Source: Rapana venosa (Eukaryota; Mollusca; Gastropoda; Neogastropoda; Muricidae). Taken from it: a DNA stretch of 64,000 bases. Position 1 is the stretch's first letter, and the number at the start of each line of letters is the position of its first letter. The stretch lies in NCBI GenBank assembly GCA_028751875.1, contig CM054135.1, forward strand, positions 7,487,924-7,551,923. The letters are read 5' to 3'. Positions 31,567-41,214 of the stretch are shown in pieces. A program made the translations under genes and the position numbers. A model generated the notes under the pieces. It did no database searches. It had not been told where the DNA came from and saw only the letters and a list, made by a program, of their open reading frames with translations.

Positions 31567-33982
31567 CACACACACACACACCACACACACACACACACAC
31601 ACACTCACACACACACACACACACACACACTTAATTCTCTCCCCAATCCTTGTTTAACTAGTAGTATTTCTGTTCAGCTCAAAATCTAGTACAAAAATGC
31701 CAGTACTTTTTTTTTAAAGTAAAAAAACAAAAAAGCTAAACCACAATAACAAGTGTACTAACACTGTCAGTGCAAACTCATGTAAAGTACTAAGTAGTAA
31801 TACTAATACTAATAAAGTAATACTAATACTGTAATAGCCACAATGGGCTATTTTCCCTCTTTCTGTTTTGTTTTGTTTGAATTATTCAATTGTTTGTGTT
31901 TACACATTTTCCGTCACATTGTAAGCTTTATCAACCCTAAACTATTTAACCTCTTAACTGCCCAGTGCAAGTGCACCCTATACGCCAGGGAATAAAATTC
32001 TTATGTACCACTGCTATGTTCATATCCCTCTTACTCAGAAACTACTACATGAATATTCCTGACAGTCTACGCAATGACAGTATATTACTATATATATCGT
32101 AGATTACTTCGAGGCAAGCTCAAATTAGTTAGCATGATATTTCAATGCGCAAATATATTTAAAATGTAAAAAATTGACCAAAAATACGATTTCTTCATCA
32201 CCACTGTCATTCTGAGTACCCCCCATCTCAATAACGTCAAACTTAAGTCTAGGCCAAATCTCATTCATTGTTTTTTAAATACACGATCTCCTGAATCATA
32301 CTCGATCTTTTTCATCACTGTTAGGTAAATCTATAGTTTTATTTGCCACTTTTACAGCTGTGAAAAGTTATTGATGCCTTCAACAAGAAGTGTCAGCCAT
32401 TTTGAACAAGAACTTCCCAAGCAGTCATGCATAAAAACACAAAATATGAGCTAAAAAAACAATCGTTTTTGCCATGGTTTTTGCAGCTGGATGTTGCCAA
32501 GCAACAGGAGAGTGATCTCCATTAATTTTGGAGTTCTTTCCCTTTAACTGTAGTCAAGGAAGCAGGCTTGTTTACTTCAGTTCCACACTCCGGAAATTTT
32601 CAGGGGTGTAGGCGTATAGGGTGCACGTATAGGGTGCACGTTTAGGTCCGGAAAATTTCCGGGGTAAGGCAGTCTAGTGGTTAATTATAGCCAGGTCAAA
32701 TTTATGGCTCATCTGTCATCATCAGCTGTTACTAGTATTAAATTTGCATTAACTTTAGACAAAAACAAAAAAACTTCCAGTAAGGTTTGAAAAACAAAAA
32801 CAAAAATCTGATAATGCTATAGATGCTTCCAGTAAGGTTTGAAAAATAGCAGGCAATCAACAAATGGATAATAGTACTAGTTACTGTCCGAGTGTCTCTG
32901 CCTCTCCTTTTCCTGTATAAAATTTGAATTTAAATGTCATATTTAAGTTACTGACTAATTCAGTCATTGTCTGATTGAGGCAGGCTACTGTTCAGTGTTC
33001 ATGTCATCAATTATCCAAGATTAATTTTGTTGAATTGTTCATCTTTAGAACATACTCTCAGTCTCAATCAAATTCAGAGGCTTCAGACGCAATCTTTAAG
33101 TTCAACAAATGTGAACCAACCACTTTCTGAAAAAGTTTCTTCTGCCTTGCTTTCTCAGTTTCTGATACTGGGGAGATTTGGGGGGGGGGGGGGTGAAGTT
33201 GGGGGGGGGGGGGGGGGGGGGGGGGGCTCCTATATAAAATTTGTCTAACTTTTTTTTAGTACACTTTCTTAACAAGTCACATTTATGTCCACAATGTCAT
33301 TTTTCTCTTCAGCAGAAAAATTTCACCAAGGGTAGATTTCATGTTGATAACTATGATAACTAAGATTTAGAACTCCACAGACAGGAAAAATTTATATTGC
33401 CCAAGTGGATTACAAGTTACATTAAATGCTAAGCAATCAATAACTTGATTTATGTCTCTCAAATTGGATATATACTAAAGAACTTCATCTATATTAAATT
33501 ACCTAGATAAATGACACTACATAAGGCCTTTAGCTAAAAATGAAAATGACTCAGATCAATAATATCATTCTCCATGAATGAGTAATAACCCCCAAAAAAA
33601 ATTGTTCACATTAATCACCATATGGAAATCTGGATCAAAATAAAATAAGGAAAATAAAAACAACAATTTTGATTCATACTTTTAACGTCACACATAATTA
33701 TGATTTAGCCTTAGAGAAAAAAAATACTTTCAAACAAACAAACAAAAACGATTCACGCACGATAGATACGCTGGCCCTCCGAAGCTCTTTGTTCTCCTCT
33801 TGAAGTGCCTTGCATTTTGACTTGTAAGAGTCCAGCTCCAGCTTCAAAACTCTGTTCTCTTGCTGCAAGGATTCAATCCTCTTTTGTAACTGTTCTACAT
33901 GAGCTGGCGACGGTGGTTTTAATGTTGGACCACCATCAATAGAGCTAGTGTCACTCTCGAGCTCACTGGCGCTATCCGCCAT
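18758..33982 (-). CDS. CCDC6: CCDC6, coiled-coil domain-containing protein 6 (all nine coding exons)
   Basis: Nine minus-strand exons join in frame to 1371 nt (456 residues plus stop); human CCDC6 is 474. Exons: 33982-33761, 29470-29321, 27495-27367, 25730-25627, 24445-24288, 22319-22163, 21451-21339, 20416-20151, 18829-18758. The N-terminus M-A-D-S-A-S-E matches vertebrate CCDC6. A long coiled coil follows ([24 protein letters not shown]), then [36 protein letters not shown] and a Ser/Pro/Met-rich tail. The tail is divergent and lacks the vertebrate poly-proline end. In mammals CCDC6 is a phosphoprotein of the DNA-damage response and a frequent RET fusion partner. Every internal phase agrees; only the last exon is uncertain. 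Confidence 0.93.
19688..20035 (+). mobile_element. tRNA-derived SINE (Leu-like head), copy 1
   Basis: A tRNA-like head has an A box (TAGCCGAATGGTTAAGA), a long variable arm and a B box (GGTTCGAATCC). A body follows with GGTCAACTTCAAGTGCAGAC and TTAAAGATCCCATAATTCAC. An inverted copy sits at 59828-60130. The class II variable arm suggests origin from tRNA-Leu or tRNA-Ser. Confidence 0.75.
20151..20416 (-). CDS. CCDC6: CCDC6 exon 8
   Basis: 266 nt, phase 1 in and phase 0 out. Acceptor TTGGTGTTGCAG, donor CAG/GTCAGA. It encodes a Ser/Pro/Gly/Met-rich tail: [12 protein letters not shown], later [14 protein letters not shown] content is well above that of the flanking introns. Confidence 0.85.
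20458..20737 (-). mobile_element. tRNA/5S chimeric SINE, copy 3
   Basis: Inverted full-length copy of the family at 3643-3936, 42 bp upstream of CCDC6 exon 8 on the transcribed strand, within the intron. Confidence 0.8.
20738..21338 (-). other. CCDC6 intron 7 remainder
   Basis: AT-rich with (CAA)n/(AAC)n tracts near 21048-21070 and 21160-21175, and a short duplication of ACATCAAGGATA (20990 and 21018). No exon is recognised. Confidence 0.5.
21339..21451 (-). CDS. CCDC6: CCDC6 exon 7
   Basis: 113 nt, phase 2 in and phase 1 out, donor CCAG/GTGAGG. It encodes H-F-N-E-M-T-K, then [11 protein letters not shown] and P-R-P-M-S-P. The last two are conserved Ser-Pro motifs in vertebrate CCDC6. Confidence 0.95.
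21545..21700 (+). repeat. Dispersed repeat family D
   Basis: It starts CCCCTTCCTTT, followed by GTCAGTTCCTGCTATAA, GGGATGGGATGG and GTGGGGGAAACTGACAGCTG. Copies lie at 45775-45895 (plus) and, in reverse, about 4155-4300. Confidence 0.7.
22080..22175 (-). repeat. Two-copy duplication containing the CCDC6 exon 6 donor
   Basis: On the minus strand the block GAAATGGATGATG...AAAG/GT(A/G)A is followed by TGTACA and GGTGGTTGTGAAAT, and is present twice. The first copy contains the real exon end; the second lies wholly in the intron and carries a donor (GTGAGG) closer to consensus than the real one (GTAATG). Confidence 0.75.
22163..22319 (-). CDS. CCDC6: CCDC6 exon 6
   Basis: 157 nt, phase 1 in and phase 2 out. 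It encodes [13 protein letters not shown] to [12 protein letters not shown]. The donor AAAG/GTAATG is followed 50 bp later by a duplicated donor, AAAG/GTGAGG. Confidence 0.95.
22320..23638 (-). other. CCDC6 intron 5, proximal part
   Basis: No exon is recognised. A 28-bp tandem duplication (CGGAGCTTTCTCTATGCTAC core) lies at 22437-22490. A reverse-oriented tRNA-like segment with a B box (GGACTCGAACCTGTGACC) lies at 22805-22905 and is probably a SINE head. Confidence 0.5.
23639..24288 (-). repeat. 28-bp minisatellite that copies the CCDC6 exon 5 splice donor
   Basis: On the minus strand the founder is the last 19 exon bases plus the donor: AGAGCGGCTCAGATTGAGC/GTAAGT, then TTT. About 20 further units follow into the intron. 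Some 15 of them keep a perfect GTAAGT (ACTTAC on the plus strand), three are mutated (GCATAAGT twice, GCTTAAGT once), and about five are shortened to 22-23 bp and lack the donor. The array covers about 650 bp. Confidence 0.95.
24288..24445 (-). CDS. CCDC6: CCDC6 exon 5
   Basis: 158 nt, phase 2 in and phase 1 out. It encodes [19 protein letters not shown], then [10 protein letters not shown]. The donor C/GTAAGT and the last 19 exon bases form the founder unit of a minisatellite that continues into the intron. Confidence 0.95.
24446..24699 (-). other. CCDC6 intron with element tail
   Basis: A family G-type tail (GGGGACTGGATGTAAAAATG then GTGCTTATTCCATTATCCTC) spans about 24570-24640, after a short CA repeat at 24530-24546. 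Confidence 0.6.
24700..25358 (-). mobile_element. TTAA-flanked non-autonomous element M1, copy 2
   Basis: Inverted copy of 9344-10013, 659 bp, bounded by TTAA and the same CTCATTG inverted ends. The two copies are roughly 93% identical by eye. Both keep a 64-codon open frame, but most differences within it change the amino acid. Confidence 0.85.
25627..25730 (-). CDS. CCDC6: CCDC6 exon 4
   Basis: 104 nt, phase 0 in and phase 2 out, donor GTCAGT. It encodes [12 protein letters not shown] to R-M-D-K-L-E-A-E-K, the most conserved coiled-coil segment. Confidence 0.95.
25731..27366 (-). other. CCDC6 intron 3 with repeats C and E
   Basis: Family C lies at about 25855-25965, ending GTAGCCGCATTCCAACTTCG. 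Family E, in reverse, spans at least 26690-27003 and is probably continuous to about 26225, since sequence there resembles an extended copy. No exon is recognised. Confidence 0.6.
27367..27495 (-). CDS. CCDC6: CCDC6 exon 3
   Basis: 129 nt, phase 0 on both sides, donor CAG/GTGAGT. It encodes [13 protein letters not shown] to S-K-Q-Q-T-L-E-Q. The heptad register continues from exon 2 without a gap relative to the human protein. Confidence 0.95.
27496..29320 (-). other. CCDC6 intron 2
   Basis: Mostly AT-rich unique sequence. A 97-bp direct duplication spans 28448-28645 (core CAATCTTCAAACCACAGTTC) and a 33-bp direct duplication spans 28742-28803. A 5'-truncated copy of the tRNA-derived SINE with central domain follows at 28862-29200. 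Confidence 0.6.
28862..29200 (+). mobile_element. tRNA-derived SINE with central domain, copy 2 (headless)
   Basis: It begins at TGTTTGGACCCGAAACTTTC, after the tRNA-like head. The rest matches 11765-12090 closely, including AAAGAACCCACGGCAACA and AGGGTGGCGCTGCTCTTGTG. Confidence 0.85.
29321..29470 (-). CDS. CCDC6: CCDC6 exon 2
   Basis: 150 nt, phase 0 on both sides. Acceptor GTTGTGCTGCAG, donor AAG/GTGATC. It encodes [16 protein letters not shown] to L-S-R-K-L-F-K, a near-exact match to the family coiled coil. Confidence 0.95.
29930..31340 (+). repeat. 1.4-kb minisatellite with a palindromic core
   Basis: Some 25-30 units of about 40-60 bp each hold CCCATAGTCATGATATGACT followed by (GATGAT)n and AACGATGACG. 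AGTCAT-GAT-ATGACT is an inverted repeat, so every unit can form a small hairpin. The trinucleotide part varies most in length. A (TC)n tract interrupts it at 30008-30048. Confidence 0.95.
31383..31640 (+). repeat. (TC)n and (CA)n microsatellites
   Basis: TC tracts at 31383-31420 and 31519-31564 run directly into CA tracts at 31565-31631. Confidence 0.95.
31946..32684 (-). mobile_element. TTAA-flanked non-autonomous element M2, uninterrupted copy
   Basis: 739 bp between TTAA copies. The ends are TTAACCTCTTAACTGCC and, in reverse, TTAACCACTAGACTGCC, inverted repeats matching at 14 of 17 positions. The interior matches the outer parts of 37450-41548 in opposite orientation, with the large insert missing. 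This copy therefore shows the empty site for the Tigger-like element. Confidence 0.85.
33180..33227 (+). repeat. Long poly-G tract
   Basis: Runs of 13 and 23 or more G separated by TGAAGTT. It is a strong G-quadruplex candidate on the plus strand, inside CCDC6 intron 1. Confidence 0.9.
33761..33982 (-). CDS. CCDC6: CCDC6 exon 1 (coding part)
   Basis: Start ATG at 33980-33982; 74 codons, phase 0 donor GTGCGT. It encodes an acidic/Ser-rich N-terminus, then the first heptads ([16 protein letters not shown]) and [15 protein letters not shown], as in vertebrate CCDC6. The vertebrate poly-glycine stretch is absent. Confidence 0.93.
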
Positions 33983-34580
33983 TGTGTCAATGACTACACT
34001 TTAGCCAGGTAAAGAAAAACTGTCAGAACACAAATCTTCTGTCACATAAACGCAGAATGAAGACGATAAAACACTTATCAACTGGTGAGCTAAATTCCGA
34101 GTACTTTGAAGTTCTGTCGGTTCCACATTGACTGTAACGATTCACGATGACAATGTCGTCAACAGAACACGAAGGAACCTCATTTGGGGATGAGGGAGGG
34201 GGGGCCTGCATCCTGTGTCAATGCCGAATGTCAGGGGATCCTCCTTTTCATGATTTGTCTTAATTTACTCTGCTTTAAGAAAAGCACGATGCTTGGAGAT
34301 TTTCCTTCTCAAGTAGAGTCAGAATTTCAGTTATATACGTCTCTTTAAATTGTATATAATTTGGTACAAAAAATAGTATTGTATTAAAAAGTATATTTTT
34401 TAAAACAATTGTTATTCCCACAACAGGAAATAAGGGGAAATCCGAAAGTGAGGCTGGTTTACTGTCAAAGGTCATTAGCACCCTTGCGCGCGGAGCAGTC
34501 GTCCACGGCTAGTTTGCATACAGCTGCTAAGAAACCGGAGAGTGTGCAGAAAAACGCACCAATTTAGTGCAATCCCCAAA
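33983..34580. promoter_or_regulatory. Putative bidirectional promoter between CCDC6 and the membrane-protein gene
   Basis: About 600 bp separate the CCDC6 ATG (minus, 33982) from a proposed plus-strand ATG at 34581. The stretch is free of the repeats that fill the rest of the window. Its right edge is CpG-richer (CCCTTGCGCGCGGAGCAG near 34482). No TATA box is evident. The regulatory role is inferred from layout. Confidence 0.5.
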
Positions 34581-34654
34581 ATGGAAGACTACCTGAAGGC
34601 TGCTCAGAACTTTCTGAAGAAGTACATCACTCTTCCAGATAAGGTGCTTGCATG
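34581..34654 (+). CDS. Proposed first exon of the membrane-protein gene
   Basis: ATG at 34581 opens M-E-D-Y-L-K-A-A-Q-N-F-L-K-K-Y-I-T-L-P-D, and a good donor (CATG/GTGAAG) follows in phase 2. It lies in the divergent position opposite CCDC6. The link to the exons from 43955 onward is inferred and needs an intermediate exon of matching phase (enter 2, leave 1). Confidence 0.5.
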
Positions 34655-36227
34655 GTGAAGTATCGGATGACAAGAACTTAAGCTTCTCTAATCTTGTATG
34701 GGGCGGATGGGCATTGATTTATTCATGTTTACGCTAAGCTGATCACGAGGGGCAAAATCAGGGCAAGTGGGTAGGGATTTATTCACATGATGCGCAGGGC
34801 ATCCGAAGCTTAGGATGATGATAAACGCACAGTGTTGGGACTACTCTTTGAAATCACTAACAGACCTTGACAATCACAAATGCATGCTCTGATGCAGATA
34901 CTGAGATAGGTCTAGGAAATCACAAATATTGATGTATCTATATAACAATTGATTATTGAAGAACACTTTCATAGGTAACTTGAGCAAATCAACATATGAC
35001 TGCTAGCATTGTTTTTGTTGTTTAATGGAAGACTTTAGGCAATACCAGAATGTGAGTGTGATCATATGATATCCCATCCTAATGATCCTAGAGTCATAAC
35101 ATACAATTAGATTGAATTGGGAACTGAGTTACCTGTGTTCATTATTAAGTCATTTTGACAAGTATTCAAATAAATTCTCTTCATTGTTTTGTAGGCCCAC
35201 AGAAAAGAATGTTTTTCCAAGACCATAGATCTATAACTAGTTCTGATTATTTAATCTTGGGTGAGTTCTAACAAGTCTGAAACTGCTGCATTTGACACTG
35301 CAGAAAATTCAAGTGAAGTTTTTTTTTTGATTACTGGTACCATTGTAAATTTTGCAAAAATATTTTTGACAGTCATATGGTCATTCAATACTTACAATGA
35401 TGAATCATTCTTGTTTAGTGCATAATCTTGCAAGGCAAATAAAGCGCTATACTCTACTGCACCTGTATTTCAAGTACATAAAATCGTTTGCGACACTCCA
35501 CCACAGAATGCATGAGTTGCATTGCATCAAAGGTCAATTTTTTAGTAGTCAATGTGTTATTAATTCTGCAAAGGGAAAAAAAGAAGGACAATTCAATACA
35601 GAAAACAGATTGAAAATTGGACATTTATATGAAAAGTAATTACAGGTTGAAATGATAAACTGCAGGAAGTGACAAAATAAGAAATTGACAAGATTTGCAT
35701 CTTGATATGTGGTCAGAATGAGGGCTTGTGTGTTTTTAATGCACTTTTAAAGCAAAAGAAAGCGAAATTATGCCTTGATACTTTAGTAACCTATCATTAT
35801 CTCAAAATCAACAACCTGACCTCCACCTAGCTTAAAAGGCTCCTAGCGGAAAAGTGGGTCAGGTGCAAAGCGACTCATTTCATGATGGAGCGTCACATTT
35901 ATCAGTTATCACCACATAGACATTGGCCACTCGGTCATACAACATATTTTGAGACAGCACAGGCATTTACTCACACTACAGTTACACATGTACATTATAT
36001 ATTATATATACACACAGCACAAATCTTTAATTTTCATCACCTTATACACTTATAACCTACATGAAAATCTTCAGGGCAACAGACAAGTATTCAAAATAAA
36101 TATCTTGAAACTAGTTTTAAAATATGTTTGTATGTATGTGTGATCGCAACTGTTCTGCTGTGTGTGTGTGTGTCACTGTGTGAATGTCTCTGTATCAAGT
36201 GTATGTGTATGTGTACATTTTGATACA

Positions 36228-36273
<46 letters not shown>

Positions 36274-39200
36274 TGGAGCAGCTGATCTTTTTGGTTCCAG
36301 CATATTATATAGCTTGTAAAATAATCCATGATGCTGTTGATAAGAATGATGTCAAGACTGCCAGAAAGACTTTTCTTTGAAACTTATTTGATTGCTGTCA
36401 AGCTCCATTGTTGCAATGCATCAGAAGATACCACTTTCTACAAACTTTAATTTTTTATCTAAAAATGTTCATCTTAGCTGTTAGCAGTGGTAGGACTTCT
36501 GTCTGGCTAATGTTCATCTTAGCTGTTAGCAGTGATAGGACTTCTGTCTGGCTAATGTTCATCTTAGCTGTTAGCAGTGATAGGACTTCTGTCTGGCTAA
36601 TGTTCATCTGAGCCGTTAGCAGTGATAGGACTTCTGTCTGGCTAATGTTCATCTTAGCTGTTAGCAGTGATAGGACTTCTGTCTGGCTAATGTTCATCTT
36701 AGCTGTTAGCAGTGATAGGACTTCTGTCTGGCTAATGTTCATCTTAGCTGTTAGCAGTGATAGGACATCTGTCTGGCTAATGTTCATCTTAGCTGTTAGC
36801 AGTGATAGGACTTCTGTCTGGCTAATGTTCATCTTAGCTGTTAGCAGTGATAGGACTTCTGTCTGGCTAATGTTCATCTTAGCTGTTAGCAGTGATAGGA
36901 CTTCTGTCTGGCTAATGTTCATCTTAGCTGTTAGCAGTGATAGGACTTCTGTCTGGCTAATGTTCATCTGTTAGCAGTGATAGGACTTCTGTCTGGCTAA
37001 TGTTCATCTTAGCTGTTAGCAGTGATAGGACTTCTGTCTGGCTAATGTTCATCTTAGCTGTTAGCAGTGGTAGGACTTCTGTCTGGCTAATGTTCATCTT
37101 AGCCGTTAGCAGTGATAGGACTTCTGTCTAGCCGATTGCTCCAGTTAAAATAACCACAGACTCAGTGGAAATGTATTTTTCAGTGCAACAGTACAATTTC
37201 TTTGCAACCATTTAAAAGATAGAAATAATTGCAGCAAACAATGCCTTGTCTGTCCTTGCAGATGATGTCAGCATTGTGTGAAGTCGGATGCGCTGGGCCT
37301 GACTTGTCAGGTGCTTAACGGCAGCGTGACGCATTTTCACTCATATAACAGACAACAATAGTTGCTGTCTGAGCGTTTGACGAAAAAAAGAAGGAATGTC
37401 AGCATTTTGTCAGTTATAGGCAAGCTTACAAATGCTTGCACACCCACTTTTATCCACTAGACTGCCCCACCCCGTAAAATTTCCGGGGCTAAATGTGCAC
37501 TCTATATCATGTATATGCCTACAACTGGGAAAATTTCCGGGGTTTTGAACCGAGGTAAACAAGCCATCCTCCTTGACTACAGTTAAAGGGAAAGAACTCC
37601 AAAACTTGCGGAGATCACTCTCCTGTTGCTTGGCAACATCCAGCTGCAAAAATCGTGGCAAAAACAATCGTTTTTTAGCTTGTATTTCGTGTTACTTTGC
37701 ATGACTGCTTGGGCAGTTCTTGTTCAAAATGGCTGACACTTCTTGTTGAAGGCATCAATAACTTTACACAGCTGAAAAGGTGGCAAATAAAACTTAAGAT
37801 ATACCTGACAGTATTGAAAACGATCGTGTATGATTCAGGAGCTAGTGCATTTTAAAAAATATGACTGAGATTTTTCCTGGACTTATGTTTGACGTTATTG
37901 AGATGGGGGGTACTCAGAATGACAGTGGTGATGAAGAAAGTGTATTTTTTGTCAATATTTTACATTTTAAAAATGTTTTTGTGGTGAAATATCATGCTAA
38001 GTAGTTTGAGCTTACCTCAAAGCAATCTACAATATATATACACCCCACTACTTTTAAGTCGAATACCTGTTAACTCGAATTTCATGTAAGTCGAAGCTGT
38101 TTATATTTCCCAGCCAAAACCATTCTTTGCAAGACTATTTTTCTAGCGGAAAAGTCGAAGTCGGTTAACTCAATTTTCACCTAACTCGAAAGTTGTTTTT
38201 TATCTGTACTGCTGGATTAGTCGAAGTAGTTTTCTCATGCCATTCAAATCAGAAAAATGTCACGGGGAAAGAATTCTAAAGAAAGAATTATTGAGAAAAT
38301 GCCAGTGCTCTTCACCATAGGACGCTTCCAGAAGCCTGGGTGTTTCTCAGGTCTGAAAACATTGCCTGTTCAGTATTCTGCCGACAGGAAGGCTTGGATG
38401 ACAGTGAAACTGTTCAGGGACTGGCTGCTGACAACATTTGATCGCAGCATGTATTCTCAAAAGCGGAAAGTACGACTGGTGGTGGACAATTGCTGTGCAC
38501 ATGGTAAGATTCAACCCCAGCTGAAGGCCACAGAATTGTTGTTTCTTCCCGCAAACGCAACTAGAAAGTTGCAGCCGCTAGATCAGGGGATCATACAAAA
38601 CATCAAAGTTCACTACAGAACAGCAAACCTGATGAAACTGATCACACACATTGATGGTGGGAAGCCAACAGAGGACTTTAACATCACGCTGTCTGAAGCC
38701 ATGACAATGCTCAAGGCAGCATGGGACCCAGTAACTCCCTCCACCATCAGACACTGCTTCAGAAAGGCAGGTGTTGTGACCACGTCGTACACCCAGTAAA
38801 CAATCGAGCGATGAAGACGCTGGCTCACAGCCACTTCTTTCTCGCCTCTGCAAGGAATGGAATGTCAGAGCAGAAGACTATTTCTGTGTGGATGCTGATC
38901 TTCAAACATCGGGCACTAGCAGTGCAGCTGACACTACCACATACTGCCAGCAGCCGCCAGCATCAGCAGCTGTCAGTGATGACTCTGATTCTGACAACGA
39001 TAACTGTGGCGAATCAGAGACAGTCTCTCCGAAAGAGGTACTGGATAGTGTGGGAAAAAATCAACAGGTATTGCATGCAGTTCTGTGGTACACAGGTTCT
39101 CTTGGATCAGTTTCATGTTTTTACGGAGAGTCTCAACAAACATATGGCTATGTTCAAAACTCAAACCAAAATTCCTCTTTTTTTTTTAGAAAACATACAC

Positions 39201-41152
39201 ACAGAAGGAAAAGTCTGACGCAGTAGTAGGGAGTGAAAATAAAGAAGGAAAAAGCCAGGAAAAAGTGAACGAAAAAAACGGTGAATGAAAGAAAGCAGAT
39301 AAATGACATGGATACAGAAAAACCTGGTGACGGGCAAGAAGAGAAAGATGTGAGAGAAACGGCGAAGAGTGAAACAGAACATAAAGGTGAGTGTGGAAAG
39401 AAGGGACAAGGAGAGGGGGCTAAGTCAGGAGATGACAGAAAACTGAAGGACAGAAAAGACCAGAGATAGGAAGAGGATGCTGTTACAAAATATGACCAGA
39501 GACAGAAGGAAGATGCTGTTAGAAAAGACCAGAGACAGGAAGAAGCTGCTGTTAGAAAAGACCAGAGACAGGAAGAGGATGCTGTTAGAAAAGACCAGAG
39601 ACAGACAGGAAGAGGATGCTGTTAGAAAAGACCAGAGACAGACAGGAAGAGGATGCCGTTAGAAAAGACCAGAGACAGGAAGACAATGCTTTTAGAAAAG
39701 ACCAGAGACAGACAGGAAGAGGATGCCGTTAGAAAAGACCAGAGACAGGAAGAGGATGCTGTTCATATCACAGGCTATGAAATGGGACCTCAAGAAATGT
39801 TCATTCCAACAAATGCAAGTTGGCGGGAACGACAATGCGCACATCTTGGTCTTTCTGAGCCTCTTCCGTTGCCAGAACGCAAATGTCAAGTCATCTTGGG
39901 AGACCCAAAGCATGTCAACAGCATCGTTGGGGATGGCAACTGCCTCTATCGTGCATTGAGTTTGGAAATTTGTGGAACACAAACTTTGCACAAGGAAATC
40001 CGAGCCATAATTGCAGATTTTATGTGCAGCAAACATGAGCCATTTTCTAAATACATAGGGACCAATTTCAAAGAATACCTTGAAGAAAACACGCTAAAAC
40101 TTGGATCCTGGGGATCTGATGTGGAGATTTTGGTGGCGGCAACCTTGCTGCAAACCCCTGTTGTCGTTTACACAGCTCTCCCCTCAACTAAAAGGATGTG
40201 GCTATCTGTCATACAAGCCCCCATTTCCAGTTGCTTTGAAAAATGTCAGTGAGGAAAAAATCTACTTGAGAAATCTCTGCCAGCACTTTGAGAGGGTACT
40301 TTGTGTTTTCTGATTCCTTTGTGAACTATATTTCAGAAACAGGCTGAGACTTTTGTGCCTTATCTAAAAGGTATGAGTTTGGTTGGTTGTGCACTACAAA
40401 CAAGACTGTAGGTCACTATTGCCAGATTGTGTAAAGCGTCAGACCGCGGATTGACACAACATAGCCATGTATGTTTCATAATGCTAGTCTTGCACTTATA
40501 AGACTTGAGTTGTATGACCAATTGCATGTGTATAAAATGATTATAAAGCAAAGAAAAAGTGTTTTTGATTGACAGTTCAGTTTCAAGTGACTTTGAAACT
40601 TGTATTTTTATTTGTTCAAACTGATAAATGTTTGAATCTTGAGGTGTTTTTCTACCTTGTCGACTTTGAAACTTGTATTTCTGTTAATTCAAATGGTTAT
40701 TTTTTCAGGTGACAGTTTAGTTTTGAGGTGACTTTGAAACTTGTAAATTTGTATTTGCTCAGATCGATAAATGGTTGAATTTTGAGGGATTTTTTTTTGT
40801 TTTTGGTGGGTTTTTTTCAAATTTGCTGATTTTGAAACTTGTATTTCTGTTTAAACAAATGGCTGCATTTTAAGGTGATTTTTCAAACTTGACTGTATGC
40901 ATAAACTGATCAATTTTTCATCATTTTTGCGGTGACAATTTTTTTTTAACGATTCGATCAGTGTGGTTGAAATATATGTGTGTGTGTGTGACGCATTTGT
41001 CGTCTTTTTTTTCTCTCTGTCTGTCTATACATGTATATATTTTGCTTTCAATCTTTCTCTTTTGTTTCTTTCACTCTTCTTTTCTATTTTATTCTCTTTT
41101 GTTTCTTTCGCTCTTCTTTTCTATTTTGTTTTCACGATTCGTTCCACATCTC

Positions 41153-41214
<62 letters not shown>

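Larger units (their letters stand above)
29471..33760 (-). other. CCDC6 intron 1
   Basis: A 4.3-kb intron containing a 1.4-kb minisatellite (29930-31340), TC/CA microsatellites (31383-31640), a TTAA element (31946-32684) and a long poly-G tract (33180-33227). No exon is recognised. Confidence 0.7.

Noticed and set aside
36455..36974. 170- and 109-residue repeat proteins
   Set aside because: Both are explained by a 45-bp non-coding minisatellite whose length is a multiple of three. No start context, splice sites or family match.
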